The translations under genes were made by a program, and so were the position numbers. From NCBI RefSeq assembly GCF_964340835.1, contig NZ_OZ204251.1: DNA of 64,000 bases; one strand, written 5' to 3'. The notes under the pieces are model-generated. The model did not search any database. It worked only from the letters and a program-made list of their open reading frames with translations, and was not told the DNA's origin. Shown piece after piece: positions 34,624 to 44,019 of the stretch. The DNA is from Bombilactobacillus bombi. GTDB taxonomy: Bacteria > Bacillota > Bacilli > Lactobacillales > Lactobacillaceae. Positions within the stretch are counted from its first letter, which is position 1; every line of letters begins with the position of its first letter.

Positions 34624-35973
34624 TTATTTTTGTTTGATATCGCCACTAGCAATGAGCTTTTGCCGCAGTTGTAACATTGCAGTATAAGTTGCTAAAACAT
34701 AAATTTTATCGTTAGGTTGGCTTTTTAAAGCAGCAATAAAACTATCTAAGTTAGCTTCATGTTGCAATTTATCTGCTGGGGCACCTGCAATTTTAAAGCG
34801 GAGGTCAATGTCTTGCCACCGTTCACCGCCAGTCACAATTGGCTGAATTTTATCAAAAGGTAATTCTTCAAAGTCGCCATCCCAAATCCAGCTAGTATCA
34901 ATTCCATCAGCATAGTTAGCATTTAGAGCAAATCCTAAACAATAATCGTCAGTATCAGTTTGTAAAGTAGCAATTACTTGATTAAGGCCAACGGGATTTT
35001 TAACGAGAATAATAGTCAGCTGTTTATTATCTAGTTGAATTACTTCTTGACGACCAAAAACTTGTTCATTACCATTAAAGGCTTGCTCAATTTGATCGAC
35101 AGTTACGCCAAATTCACTGCCAGTAGCATATGCGGCCAATGCATTATAAATATTATACATACCACCAATATTGATTGAAAATTCTTCTCCGTCTAAATCA
35201 AAGTCAGATTGATCAGGTAACAATTGATTAATGGCTGTAACTTGGTAATCTAATTGTGGCCGCTGAAATCCGCAATTCAAGCAAAAGTAGCTGCCTAAAT
35301 TGGCATAAGTAATCAGATGATAATGCATAATATGCTGACATTTAGGACACAAAACTCCATCTACATTAAATTTAGCCCTGATATCATCTTTTTCATGGTT
35401 TTGATTGCTAAAGCCATAGTAAATTTTGGGATTAGGAAGATCAATTGAATTAAAAATTGCAGCATCGGCATTAATAATCAATTTGGCTTGCGGTGCTTTT
35501 TTGATGCCAGCCACAATTTTTTCAAAGGTGGTATAAATTTCTCCGTACCGGTCCATTTGATCACGGAAGATGTTAGTTAAAACAAAAGCACTAGGTGTCA
35601 TAGCTTCACAAATTGGAGCCACATTAGCTTCATCAACTTCTAAAACTGCAATTTTTTTATCATTTGTTTGATGAGCAGAGTGTGCTAAAAAAGCTGAAGT
35701 AATGCCTTGAGTCATATTAGAACCAGTAGGGTTCGTTAAAACATCTGTATACTTTTGCTGTAAGATTTTGGTAATTAGAGAAGTCGTCAAAGTTTTACCG
35801 TTGGTGCCAGTAACAATAATTACTTCGTAGTCTTGACTTAATTCGCGTAAGACTTTAGGGTCAAACTGATAGGCTAATTTACCTGGTAAAGAACTACCAC
35901 GATGAAAGACATTATGTAGTACTTGATAGGTTATGCGGCCTAGTCCGGCTGCTAGTTTTGATTTTATACTCAT
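34624..35973 (-). CDS. murT: Lipid II isoglutaminyl synthase, MurT subunit
   Basis: A 449-residue Mur-ligase-like protein. The ATP loop is VTGTNGKTLTT, the inserted zinc ribbon is CPKCQHIMHYH...CLNCGFQRP, and the C-terminal third is the DUF1727 domain. MurT activates D-Glu of lipid II, and GatD supplies ammonia to make D-isoglutamine. ATG at 35973 follows AAAAGGAT; an in-frame upstream ATG at 36009 has no ribosome site. GatD usually follows directly in the same operon, but here a terminator and a convergent operon follow, so no GatD is present. Confidence 0.92.
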   Translation of the reverse strand: MSIKSKLAAGLGRITYQVLHNVFHRGSSLPGKLAYQFDPKVLRELSQDYEVIIVTGTNGKTLTTSLITKILQQKYTDVLTNPTGSNMTQGITSAFLAHSAHQTNDKKIAVLEVDEANVAPICEAMTPSAFVLTNIFRDQMDRYGEIYTTFEKIVAGIKKAPQAKLIINADAAIFNSIDLPNPKIYYGFSNQNHEKDDIRAKFNVDGVLCPKCQHIMHYHLITYANLGSYFCLNCGFQRPQLDYQVTAINQLLPDQSDFDLDGEEFSINIGGMYNIYNALAAYATGSEFGVTVDQIEQAFNGNEQVFGRQEVIQLDNKQLTIILVKNPVGLNQVIATLQTDTDDYCLGFALNANYADGIDTSWIWDGDFEELPFDKIQPIVTGGERWQDIDLRFKIAGAPADKLQHEANLDSFIAALKSQPNDKIYVLATYTAMLQLRQKLIASGDIKQK

Positions 35974-36112
35974 AAAAACATCCTTTTCTGTATAGAAAAA
36001 TAATACCATAATTTCTATAAATACTTTATAGTTTTCTAGAGAAGAATTGTGGAACTTTACTTAAAATTAGGTATAATTAAAAGCGGTGAATTATTTGAAA
36101 GGGGCCAAAAAA

Positions 36113-36691
36113 GTGGCACAACTATTTTTTCGATATGGAGCAATGAATGCTGGTAAGTCAATTGAAGTTTTAAAAGTTGCTCATAATTATGAGGAGCAAG
36201 GCAAACAAGTATTATTAATGACTAGTAGCTTAGATACACGTGATGGTGAAGGCCAAATTGTTAGTCGAATTGGTTTAAGACGTGAAGCTTTTGCTATTCA
36301 AAATGATACCAATTTGTTTGCAGTTGTCCAAGAAAAATGTCCTGCAGCTGCTTGTGTCTTAATTGATGAAGCACAGTTTTTAACAATTGAGCAAGTGCAG
36401 CAAATTGCACGAGTTGTAGATGAATTAAATATTCCGGTCATGGCCTTTGGTTTGAAAAACGATTCCCAAAATCGTCTCTTTGCCGGAACAGAAGCTTTAT
36501 TAATTTATGCTGACAAAATTGAAGAAATGAAGACTATTTGTTGGTTCTGTCGCAAAAAAGCAACGATGAATCTTCGTATTACCAATGGGCAACCTGATTA
36601 CGGTGGTGAACAAATTCAGATTGGCGGTAATGAAAGTTATTATCCAGTTTGCCGTAAACATTATTTTAATCCACCAATAAATCAAATATAG
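36113..36691 (+). CDS. tdk: Thymidine kinase
   Basis: A 192-residue type II thymidine kinase phosphorylating thymidine in salvage. P-loop GAMNAGKS near 9-16, DEAQFL for the Walker B equivalent, and zinc ligands in ICWFC and PVCRKHYF. The GTG at 36113, after AAAGGGG, gives the classic AQLFFRYGAMN start; an upstream start at 36086 has no ribosome site. First gene of the tdk-prfA-prmC-ywlC-upp block, a conserved order in lactobacilli. Confidence 0.95.
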   Translation: MAQLFFRYGAMNAGKSIEVLKVAHNYEEQGKQVLLMTSSLDTRDGEGQIVSRIGLRREAFAIQNDTNLFAVVQEKCPAAACVLIDEAQFLTIEQVQQIARVVDELNIPVMAFGLKNDSQNRLFAGTEALLIYADKIEEMKTICWFCRKKATMNLRITNGQPDYGGEQIQIGGNESYYPVCRKHYFNPPINQI

Positions 36692-36706
36692 AAAGAAGGT
36701 TTTAAA

Positions 36707-37804
36707 GTGGATAAAATTTTTGATCAATTAGAGGGTCTAGTTGAACGCTATGATGAATTACAAGAATTAATGAGTGACCCTGAAGTGATTAATGATACTC
36801 CGCGTTATTTGAAAATTTCCAAAGAAGCCGCTGAAATGGCTAAAGTTGTTACTGAATTCAAAAAATATCAACGTTTAAAAGCGGATATTTCCCAAAGCAA
36901 AGAAGTTTTAGAAGACAGCAAAGATCCGGAATTAGAAGAACTAGCTAAAGAAGAATTGGCAGAACAAGAAAATGATTTGGCAGAGACCGAAAATCAAATT
37001 AAAATTTTAATGATTCCCCAAGACCCTAATGATGATAAAAATATTATTATGGAAATTCGCGGAGCTGCCGGTGGCGATGAAGCCAGCTTATTTGCTGGCG
37101 ATTTGTTGAATATGTATGAACGATATGCAGAACGGCAAAATTGGCAATTTGAAATTGTTGATGAGAATAAGACAGAAGTTGGCGGTTATAAAGAAGTTGC
37201 GATTATGATTACTGGAAAAAATGTTTTTTCCAAATTAAAGTTTGAAAACGGCGCTCATCGGGTTCAGCGGATTCCTTCGACAGAATCTGCTGGCCGGGTC
37301 CATACTTCTACAGCCACAGTTGCAGTGATGCCTGAATATGATGAAGTGGATTTAGAAATTGATCCCAAAGATATTCGTGTCGACGTTTATCGTTCTTCAG
37401 GGGCTGGTGGACAACATATTAATAAGACTTCTTCGGCAGTACGAATGACGCATCTTCCTACTGGGATTGTGGTAGCAATGCAAGATCAACGTTCACAACA
37501 ACAAAATAGAGAAAAAGCGATGCAAATTTTGCGTTCGCGCGTTTATGACTATTATGAATCTCAAAATCAAAGTGAATATGATGCAGAACGCAAGTCAGCT
37601 GTTGGTACTGGTGATCGTTCTGAACGCATTCGTACTTACAATTATCCGCAAAATCGAGTAACTGATCATCGGATTGGTTTGTCGTTGAATAAATTAGATA
37701 AAATTATGAATGGGCAATTGGATGAAATTATCGATGCCCTCATTCTATCTGATCAAACTAATAAGTTGGAGCAGATTCAAAATGGAGAAACAAAGCTATA
37801 TTAA
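36707..37804 (+). CDS. prfA: Peptide chain release factor 1
   Basis: A 365-residue RF1, ending translation at UAA and UAG. The stop-reading tripeptide is in IPSTESAGRVHT (P-S-T at 190-192, the RF1 pattern) and the catalytic GGQ is in GAGGQHINK (234-236). GTG start after AGAAGAAGG-like sequence. prmC, whose product methylates this GGQ, overlaps its end. Confidence 0.97.
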   Translation: MDKIFDQLEGLVERYDELQELMSDPEVINDTPRYLKISKEAAEMAKVVTEFKKYQRLKADISQSKEVLEDSKDPELEELAKEELAEQENDLAETENQIKILMIPQDPNDDKNIIMEIRGAAGGDEASLFAGDLLNMYERYAERQNWQFEIVDENKTEVGGYKEVAIMITGKNVFSKLKFENGAHRVQRIPSTESAGRVHTSTATVAVMPEYDEVDLEIDPKDIRVDVYRSSGAGGQHINKTSSAVRMTHLPTGIVVAMQDQRSQQQNREKAMQILRSRVYDYYESQNQSEYDAERKSAVGTGDRSERIRTYNYPQNRVTDHRIGLSLNKLDKIMNGQLDEIIDALILSDQTNKLEQIQNGETKLY

Positions 37805-38630
37805 TGCCCTGAATTGGGCTTTTTTAATATTAAAAAAGCAACAGCAAGATCCTGAAATTGCCCAATATTTGTTATTGGAGCTAACAGGATGGAATTTAAC
37901 CAAACTAACCTTACATCAACAAGAGTTAATGCAAGCTGATTTGCAGCAACAATATCAAAAAGCTATTCAATTAGCGGCAACTGGCGTACCACCACAGTAT
38001 ATTTTAGGCAATGCTTGGTTTTATGGTCGACAATTTAAAGTGACATCAGATACTTTAATACCGCGACAAGATAGTGAAGCAATGATTACCCAAATTTTAC
38101 AAGACAGTCCAGCTGCTAATAGTTTATTAGAATTGGGAACTGGCTCGGGAGCATTGATAATAACGTTGGGCTTAAAAGGTAAATATTCAAAATTAACGGC
38201 AACAGATATTTCTGCAGCAGCTTTGCAGATAGCTCAAGAAAACAGTCATCGCCATCATGTCGCAATAAATTTTTTATTGGGTGATTTGTTTGAACCCGTT
38301 GCAAATCAACAATTTGATATTATTGTCTTTAATCCTCCTTATATTGCTGATAATGAAATTGATTTAATGGATCAATCCGTTTTGGATTTTGAGCCGCACC
38401 AGGCATTATTTGCGAGTGAAAATGGATTAGCATTTTATCGGCAGATATTTCAGCAAGCGCCAGATTTTTTAACGCCAAAAGGAAAAATTTATTTAGAATT
38501 TGGCTTTCAACAACGAGGAAAAATTAGTAAAATGTTTCAAGAGCAATTACCCGATTGGCAAATTGAATTTTTTAACGATTTAGCTAATCATCCGCGTTTT
38601 TTGCGAATTCAGCGAAAAGAGGTGAAATAA
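37782..38630 (+). CDS. prmC: Release factor glutamine methyltransferase
   Basis: A 282-residue class I SAM methyltransferase that methylates the GGQ glutamine of release factors. The N-terminal helical domain is followed by LELGTGSGALIITLG (SAM loop) and the FNPPYIAD motif that binds the glutamine. ATG at 37782 sits inside the prfA end and is preceded by GGAG; it overlaps prfA by 23 bases, so translation is coupled. Confidence 0.95.
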   Translation: MEKQSYINALNWAFLILKKQQQDPEIAQYLLLELTGWNLTKLTLHQQELMQADLQQQYQKAIQLAATGVPPQYILGNAWFYGRQFKVTSDTLIPRQDSEAMITQILQDSPAANSLLELGTGSGALIITLGLKGKYSKLTATDISAAALQIAQENSHRHHVAINFLLGDLFEPVANQQFDIIVFNPPYIADNEIDLMDQSVLDFEPHQALFASENGLAFYRQIFQQAPDFLTPKGKIYLEFGFQQRGKISKMFQEQLPDWQIEFFNDLANHPRFLRIQRKEVK

Positions 38631-39659
38631 ATGAAAACTGCAATTCTATTGCCAAATAATGTCCAACAAGCTGCAAAATGGTTAAATGAAGGTAAACTAG
38701 TTGCTTTTCCAACCGAAACGGTCTACGGTTTAGGCGCAGATGCGACTAATTCTCAGGCGGCTCAATCTGTGTATCTTGCTAAGGGGCGGCCTAGTGACAA
38801 TCCTTTGATTGTCCATGTTAATGGTCCCAAAATGGTTTGGCAATATGCTGATATTCAACAAAAAGATACAGCCATGAAATTGATGGATGCTTTTTGGCCA
38901 GGGCCTTTAACCATTATTTTACCTGTTAAAGCTGGCAAGTTATCCAAAACAGTTACTGGTGGTTTAGATACAGTTGCGTTTAGAATGCCTGATAATGAAA
39001 CAACTTTACAATTAATCAGTCTCTTAGACAAACCAATTGTAGGTCCATCTGCGAATACTTCTGGAAAGCCTAGTCCCACTTTAGCAGAACATGTCTATCA
39101 TGATTTAAATGGTAAAATAACTGCCATTTTAGATGATGGTCCTACGCGGGTTGGTTTGGAATCAACAGTATTGGACTTGACTAGTGAGGTGCCAACAATT
39201 TTACGTCCGGGAGCAATTTCATTAGAGCAGTTAAGAGAAGTAATTGGAACCGTACAAAGCGATCACCATCAAGTTCAAGCTGGTGAAATTCCTAAAGCAC
39301 CAGGCATGAAATATAAGCACTATGCCCCTCAAGCACAAGTCATAATAATTGATTCAATTTCCGATTTTGCTCCAGCCATAACTCGAATTGAGCACAAGAA
39401 GGTTCCTTTTGCTGTGATGGCTGAACAGAAAGTTTTAGACCAACTGGATTTAACGCCAGCGCAAGAAACTTTCTCTTTGGGAGAATCTCTGGCTTCTGCG
39501 AGTCATTTATTGTTTGCCGCTCTACGTCAATTTGATTTAAATCCACAAATTAAATATATTCTAGCGCAAGGATTTTCAGCATCAGGTTTAGGCGCTGCTT
39601 ATATGAATCGTTTGAATAAATCAGCTGGTAATACCCATTTTAAAACACAGGAGGATTAA
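38631..39659 (+). CDS. ywlC: Threonylcarbamoyl-AMP synthase (Sua5/YwlC)
   Basis: A 342-residue enzyme making threonylcarbamoyl-AMP for the t6A37 modification of ANN-reading tRNAs. The YrdC domain (AFPTETVYGLGADA, then KGRPSDNPLIVHV) covers residues 1-205, and a Sua5-type C-terminal domain follows, so it is the long form. AGAGGTGA lies before the ATG, which adjoins the prmC stop. Confidence 0.94.
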   Translation: MKTAILLPNNVQQAAKWLNEGKLVAFPTETVYGLGADATNSQAAQSVYLAKGRPSDNPLIVHVNGPKMVWQYADIQQKDTAMKLMDAFWPGPLTIILPVKAGKLSKTVTGGLDTVAFRMPDNETTLQLISLLDKPIVGPSANTSGKPSPTLAEHVYHDLNGKITAILDDGPTRVGLESTVLDLTSEVPTILRPGAISLEQLREVIGTVQSDHHQVQAGEIPKAPGMKYKHYAPQAQVIIIDSISDFAPAITRIEHKKVPFAVMAEQKVLDQLDLTPAQETFSLGESLASASHLLFAALRQFDLNPQIKYILAQGFSASGLGAAYMNRLNKSAGNTHFKTQED

Positions 39660-39661
39660 TA

Positions 39662-40291
39662 ATGTCCAAATTTACAGTTTTAAATCATCCCTTAATTCAG
39701 CATAAGTTAACTCTGATTCGTGACAAGGAAACAGGTACGCAAGAATTTAGAGGAATTGTGAATGAAATTGCAGAATTAATGGTTTATGAAATGACGCGTG
39801 ACTTACCTTTAAAAGATACAAAGGTACAAACCCCAATGGGTGAAACTGTTCAAAAAGAATTAGCTGGAAAAAAATTGGCGGTAATTCCCATTTTGCGGGC
39901 TGGATTGGGAATGGTTGATGGTGTTTTACGTTTGATTCCAGCTGCTAAAGTTGGTCATATTGGGATGTACCGGGATGAAAAAACTTTAAAACCACACGAA
40001 TATTTTGTGAAGTTGCCTTCGGATATTGATCAGCGTGAATTATTTATTGTTGATCCAATGTTAGCAACGGGGGGATCTGCGAATATGGCCATTGATGCCT
40101 TGAAAAAACGGGGCGCTAAACATATGCGCTTAGTAGTATTAGTAGCAGCACCAGAAGGTGTTCGTAAAGTTCAAGCTGCTCATCCTGACGTTGATATCTA
40201 TGCTGCAGCTTTAGATGAAAAAATTAATGAAAATGGTTATATTTTTCCTGGTTTGGGTGACGCTGGAGATCGTTTATTTGGAACTAAATAA
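39662..40291 (+). CDS. upp: Uracil phosphoribosyltransferase
   Basis: A 209-residue PRTase salvaging uracil to UMP. The PRPP loop is VDPMLATGGSANMA (about 130-143) and the uracil-binding C-terminus YIFPGLGDAGDRLFGT is exact. It begins two bases after ywlC, with GGAGGA upstream. In many lactobacilli glyA lies between these two genes; here it does not. Confidence 0.97.
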   Translation: MSKFTVLNHPLIQHKLTLIRDKETGTQEFRGIVNEIAELMVYEMTRDLPLKDTKVQTPMGETVQKELAGKKLAVIPILRAGLGMVDGVLRLIPAAKVGHIGMYRDEKTLKPHEYFVKLPSDIDQRELFIVDPMLATGGSANMAIDALKKRGAKHMRLVVLVAAPEGVRKVQAAHPDVDIYAAALDEKINENGYIFPGLGDAGDRLFGTK

Positions 40292-40409
40292 TTTTATATA
40301 GAAAATATTTATTTTTGCTTTGAATTTGTTGTTTTTTGGTGGTAATCTGGTCTTATGCTTGAGTGAATTCAGGTACAATGAAATAATAAAGGGGAGGAAG
40401 TGATATCGA

Positions 40410-41123
40410 TTGAATGGATCTTCTCCACTAATCACAATTGGTGGGTTAACTTTTAATATTGCAAATTGCTTGTCAACCTTGATTGCAGCAATCTTGGTCT
40501 TCATTTTGTTTTTTGCTTTATCAAGAAAAATAGAAATGCGACCTGGAAAGGCTCAAAATCTTTTAGAATGGATTGTTGATTTTACCAATGGTATTGTCAA
40601 GCAAATGATTCCTGACAAAGGTCAAGCACAACCAATCATGTTTTATGTGTTTGTGATGTTTGCCTTTATCTTTGTTTCTAACCAGTTGGGTTTAATTTTA
40701 GAAATTGCAGTTGGTGGGCAAACGTTTGTGAAATCACCAACTTCAAGTCCAATTGTTACAATGGCTTTAGGAACTATTTCTATGGTTTTATCCCATTTTT
40801 ACTGTGTTCAGCAATTAGGCTTTAAAGGCTATATCCATCACTATGCCGAGCCTATCTGGTTTTTAACTCCAATTAATATTTTGGAAGAGTTTACTAACTT
40901 TTTGACATTATCACTTCGTCTTTACGGTAATATTTTTGCTGGTGAAGTTTTATTAGATTTAATTGTCAAAATGGCTGGCTCACATGGAATATTAACTTGG
41001 ATTCCATCATTGTTAGTATCAATGATTTGGCAAGGATTCTCAGTATTTATTGGAGCAATCCAAGCGTATGTATTTGTCACACTATCAACTGTCTATATAT
41101 CACACAAGATTGTAGCGGAATAA
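40410..41123 (+). CDS. atpB: ATP synthase subunit a
   Basis: A 237-residue integral membrane subunit forming the proton half-channels beside the c-ring. The essential Arg is in the LSLRLYGNIFAGE helix, and the C-terminal helix IQAYVFVTLSTVYISH is typical. A TTG start at 40410 follows GGGGAGGAAG. First gene of the atpBEFHAGDC operon; no atpI is seen upstream. A TACAAT (40374-40379) may be its -10, but no good -35 goes with it. Confidence 0.95.
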   Translation: MNGSSPLITIGGLTFNIANCLSTLIAAILVFILFFALSRKIEMRPGKAQNLLEWIVDFTNGIVKQMIPDKGQAQPIMFYVFVMFAFIFVSNQLGLILEIAVGGQTFVKSPTSSPIVTMALGTISMVLSHFYCVQQLGFKGYIHHYAEPIWFLTPINILEEFTNFLTLSLRLYGNIFAGEVLLDLIVKMAGSHGILTWIPSLLVSMIWQGFSVFIGAIQAYVFVTLSTVYISHKIVAE

Positions 41124-41141
41124 TTTGGAGGTATTATTTAA

Positions 41142-41351
41142 ATGAAATTTTTAGGTGCAGGTATCGCAGCAGGTTTGGCCGCATTGGCCGCTTCATATGG
41201 TAACGGAAAGGTTATCTCTGAAACTATTAAGAATATGGCTCGTCAACCTGAAATGGCTGGACAATTACGTTCAACAATGTTTATCGGTGTTGGTTTGATT
41301 GAAGCTGTGCCAATTTTGGCGATTGTTGTTGCCTTTCTTCTGGTTCTTTAA
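41142..41351 (+). CDS. atpE: ATP synthase subunit c
   Basis: A 69-residue hairpin of two helices, the proton-carrying ring subunit. The polar loop is ARQPEM, and the proton-binding carboxylate is the Glu in GLIEAVPI (helix 2). The Glu rather than Asp is usual for Firmicutes. GGAGG lies before the ATG. Confidence 0.96.
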   Translation: MKFLGAGIAAGLAALAASYGNGKVISETIKNMARQPEMAGQLRSTMFIGVGLIEAVPILAIVVAFLLVL

Positions 41352-41393
41352 TAAGCGAGTGTTGGAACTTAATAAGAAAGGGATGACGTATCA

Positions 41394-41915
41394 TTGCAAA
41401 CTAAATTATTATTAGCAGCAGAATCTTCATCACTTGGTGATACGTTGTTTGTTTTAATTGCTTTTATCTTATTGGCGCTATTGGTGAAACACTATGCGTG
41501 GGAACCAATCACTAATATGATGGAAAAACGTAATCAAAAGATTACTGGTGATCTTGATTATGCCGATCAAGAACGCCATGACGCGGAAGCATTAAAACAG
41601 CAGCGCGAAGCAGCTTTAAAGGATTCTAAGGTAGAAGCAGTACAAATTGTTACTGATGCTAAAAAATCAGGTGAAGATCAGCGACAAAGTATTGTTGATC
41701 AAGCCCATTCGGAGGCTCAAGAAATTCAATCTCGAGCTCAGGCTAATGCTCAGCAAGCAAAAGAAGATGCGATGAAGTCAGTTCAAAATGATGTTGCCCA
41801 GCTTTCAGTTGACATTGCCACAAAGATAATTGGTCGCGAATTATCTGTTAGTGATCAAGCAAATCTGATCGACTCGTATATTAAGGAGTTGAATGCCAGC
41901 CATGAAACTAAGTAG
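41394..41915 (+). CDS. atpF: ATP synthase subunit b
   Basis: A 173-residue stator subunit with one N-terminal helix (LGDTLFVLIAFILLALLV) and a long charged coiled coil. The TTG start follows GAAAGGGATGA. Its last codons overlap atpH by about 20 bases. Confidence 0.95.
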   Translation: MQTKLLLAAESSSLGDTLFVLIAFILLALLVKHYAWEPITNMMEKRNQKITGDLDYADQERHDAEALKQQREAALKDSKVEAVQIVTDAKKSGEDQRQSIVDQAHSEAQEIQSRAQANAQQAKEDAMKSVQNDVAQLSVDIATKIIGRELSVSDQANLIDSYIKELNASHETK

Positions 41916-42447
41916 TGATGAAATTGGTCGGCGCTATGGCAAGGCCTTATTTGAATTTGCGCAAGAACAAAACCAAGAGCAAGCAATTCTTGAAGAATTG
42001 CAAGCTTTAACCGAAATATATCGTCAAGTTCCGGATTTGGGAGCTGTTCTAACTGATGCGCGTCTATCGACTATTGAGAAACAAAAAATTTTAACAACAT
42101 TAACAAATTCAGCTAGTAAAATAATGCAGAATTTTTTAAAGTTGGCATTTGAATATCGGCGTCTCAATGCAATTCCTGAAATCACTGCCGCTTATGAAAA
42201 ATTGTATGATGAATCTACTGGAACTTATGATGCTACTATTACTTCAGCCGTTAAGTTGAACTCACAACAAGTCGAAAATTTAAAAAAGGCATTAACAAAA
42301 AGAATTTCAGCAAAAGCGATTAATATTACAATGAAAATTGATCCTTCAATTATTGGAGGCGTGATTGTTCAAGTTGGCAGTCAAATTATTGATGGTAGTA
42401 TTGCTACAAGAATCAGAGGTATTAATCGCGTATTACTGAATGATTAG
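41893..42447 (+). CDS. atpH: ATP synthase subunit delta
   Basis: A 184-residue stator protein joining F1 to the b subunits. The N-terminal helix SSDEIGRRYGKALFEFAQEQ and C-terminal IDGSIATRIRGINRVL match the family. Two starts are possible: ATG at 41893, four bases after AAGGAG, or ATG at 41902 with longer spacing; I list the longer form. Confidence 0.95.
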   Translation: MPAMKLSSDEIGRRYGKALFEFAQEQNQEQAILEELQALTEIYRQVPDLGAVLTDARLSTIEKQKILTTLTNSASKIMQNFLKLAFEYRRLNAIPEITAAYEKLYDESTGTYDATITSAVKLNSQQVENLKKALTKRISAKAINITMKIDPSIIGGVIVQVGSQIIDGSIATRIRGINRVLLND

Positions 42448-42470
42448 TAATAAATATAGAGGTGAAACGA

Positions 42471-44003
42471 ATGAGCATCAAAGCTGAAGAAATCAGTTCG
42501 TTGATTAAAGAGCAACTGAAAAATTATCATGACGATTTGGCAGTTGAAGAAGTAGGAACTGTGACTTACGTCGGTGATGGTATTGCCCGTGCTCATGGAT
42601 TGGATAATGTAATGTCCAATGAGTTGTTGGAATTTACCAATGGCTCATTTGGTATTGCCCAAAACTTAGAGACTAATGATGTTGGTATTATTATTCTGGG
42701 TAAATACGATGATATTCGTGAAGGCGATCGTGTTAAAAGAACTAAACGAATTATGGAAGTACCTGTTGGGGAAGCCTTGATTGGTCGTGTTGTTAGCCCT
42801 TTAGGCCAACCTGTTGATGGTTTAGGAGCTATTAAGACAGATAAAACCCGCCCAATTGAAAATGTTGCTCCTGGTGTTATGGAACGGCAGTCAGTTTCAG
42901 AACCTTTACAAACAGGTTTAAAAGCTATTGATTCCTTAGTACCAATTGGTCGCGGTCAGCGTGAGTTAATTATCGGTGATCGTAAGACTGGTAAGACATC
43001 AATTGCGATTGACACAATATTAAATCAAAAAGATCAAAACATGATTTGTATTTATGTTGCAATTGGTCAAAAGGAATCAACAATTAGAGCCCAAGTAGAA
43101 ACTCTTCGGAAAATGGGTGCAATGGATTATACAATTGTTGTTGAAGCTGGTCCTAGTGAACCCGCACCATTGTTGTACATTGCTCCTTATGCTGGTGCTG
43201 CTATGGGCGAGGAATTTATGTATAACGGTAAGCACGTTTTAATTGTTTATGATGATTTGAGTAAGCAAGCTGCTGCTTATCGGGAAATATCCTTGCTATT
43301 ACGGCGGCCACCAGGGCGTGAAGCTTATCCTGGGGATGTTTTCTATTTGCATTCACGTTTATTGGAACGTGCAGCTAAATTGAGTGACAAGCTTGGTGGT
43401 GGTTCTATGACCGCATTACCAATCATTGAAACTCAAGCTGGTGATATTTCTGCCTATATTCCAACTAATGTAATTTCGATTACTGATGGACAGATTTTCT
43501 TACAAAGTGATATGTTTTATGCTGGTAATCGGCCAGCTGTTGATGCGGGTACCTCCGTTTCTCGTGTTGGTGGGGATGCCCAAATTAAAGCTATGAAAAA
43601 AGTCGTTGGTACTTTAAGATTGGATATTGCATCATATAATGAACTTGAGTCATTTGCTCAATTTGGTTCAGACTTGGATGACGCGACTCAAGCCAAATTG
43701 AATCGTGGTCGAATAACCATGGAAATCTTAAAACAACCACTGCACGCTCCAATTCCAGTGGAAAAGCAAGTTGTAATCTTTTACGCTTTAACACATGGAT
43801 TCTTAGATAAATTGGATGCTGAAAAAGCTCAAGATTTTCAACAGGGACTTTTTGATTTCTTTGATAGTAATCATGCAGATTTGTTAAAAGAAATTAAAGA
43901 AACTGGTAATTTGCCTGATGAAGACAAAATGACCCAAGCAGTGAAAGATTTTGCCGATGGCTTTGATGATTCGGCAAAATCTACTGATCAAACAGAGCAA
44001 TAG
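42471..44003 (+). CDS. atpA: ATP synthase subunit alpha
   Basis: A 510-residue non-catalytic nucleotide-binding subunit. P-loop GDRKTGKTSIA (about 169-179), alpha signature PAVDAGTSVSRVGG. ATG at 42471 follows GAGGTGA; an in-frame GTG at 42462 lies in that ribosome site. Length is normal. Confidence 0.97.
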   Translation: MSIKAEEISSLIKEQLKNYHDDLAVEEVGTVTYVGDGIARAHGLDNVMSNELLEFTNGSFGIAQNLETNDVGIIILGKYDDIREGDRVKRTKRIMEVPVGEALIGRVVSPLGQPVDGLGAIKTDKTRPIENVAPGVMERQSVSEPLQTGLKAIDSLVPIGRGQRELIIGDRKTGKTSIAIDTILNQKDQNMICIYVAIGQKESTIRAQVETLRKMGAMDYTIVVEAGPSEPAPLLYIAPYAGAAMGEEFMYNGKHVLIVYDDLSKQAAAYREISLLLRRPPGREAYPGDVFYLHSRLLERAAKLSDKLGGGSMTALPIIETQAGDISAYIPTNVISITDGQIFLQSDMFYAGNRPAVDAGTSVSRVGGDAQIKAMKKVVGTLRLDIASYNELESFAQFGSDLDDATQAKLNRGRITMEILKQPLHAPIPVEKQVVIFYALTHGFLDKLDAEKAQDFQQGLFDFFDSNHADLLKEIKETGNLPDEDKMTQAVKDFADGFDDSAKSTDQTEQ

Positions 44004-44019
44004 TAAGGGGGTATGACTA

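Noticed and set aside
38855..39079. Minus-strand frame inside ywlC
   Set aside because: Antisense shadow; ywlC is complete and conserved.
41352..41393. Missing gene between atpE and atpF
   Set aside because: Only a short spacer containing the atpF ribosome site; the operon is complete.
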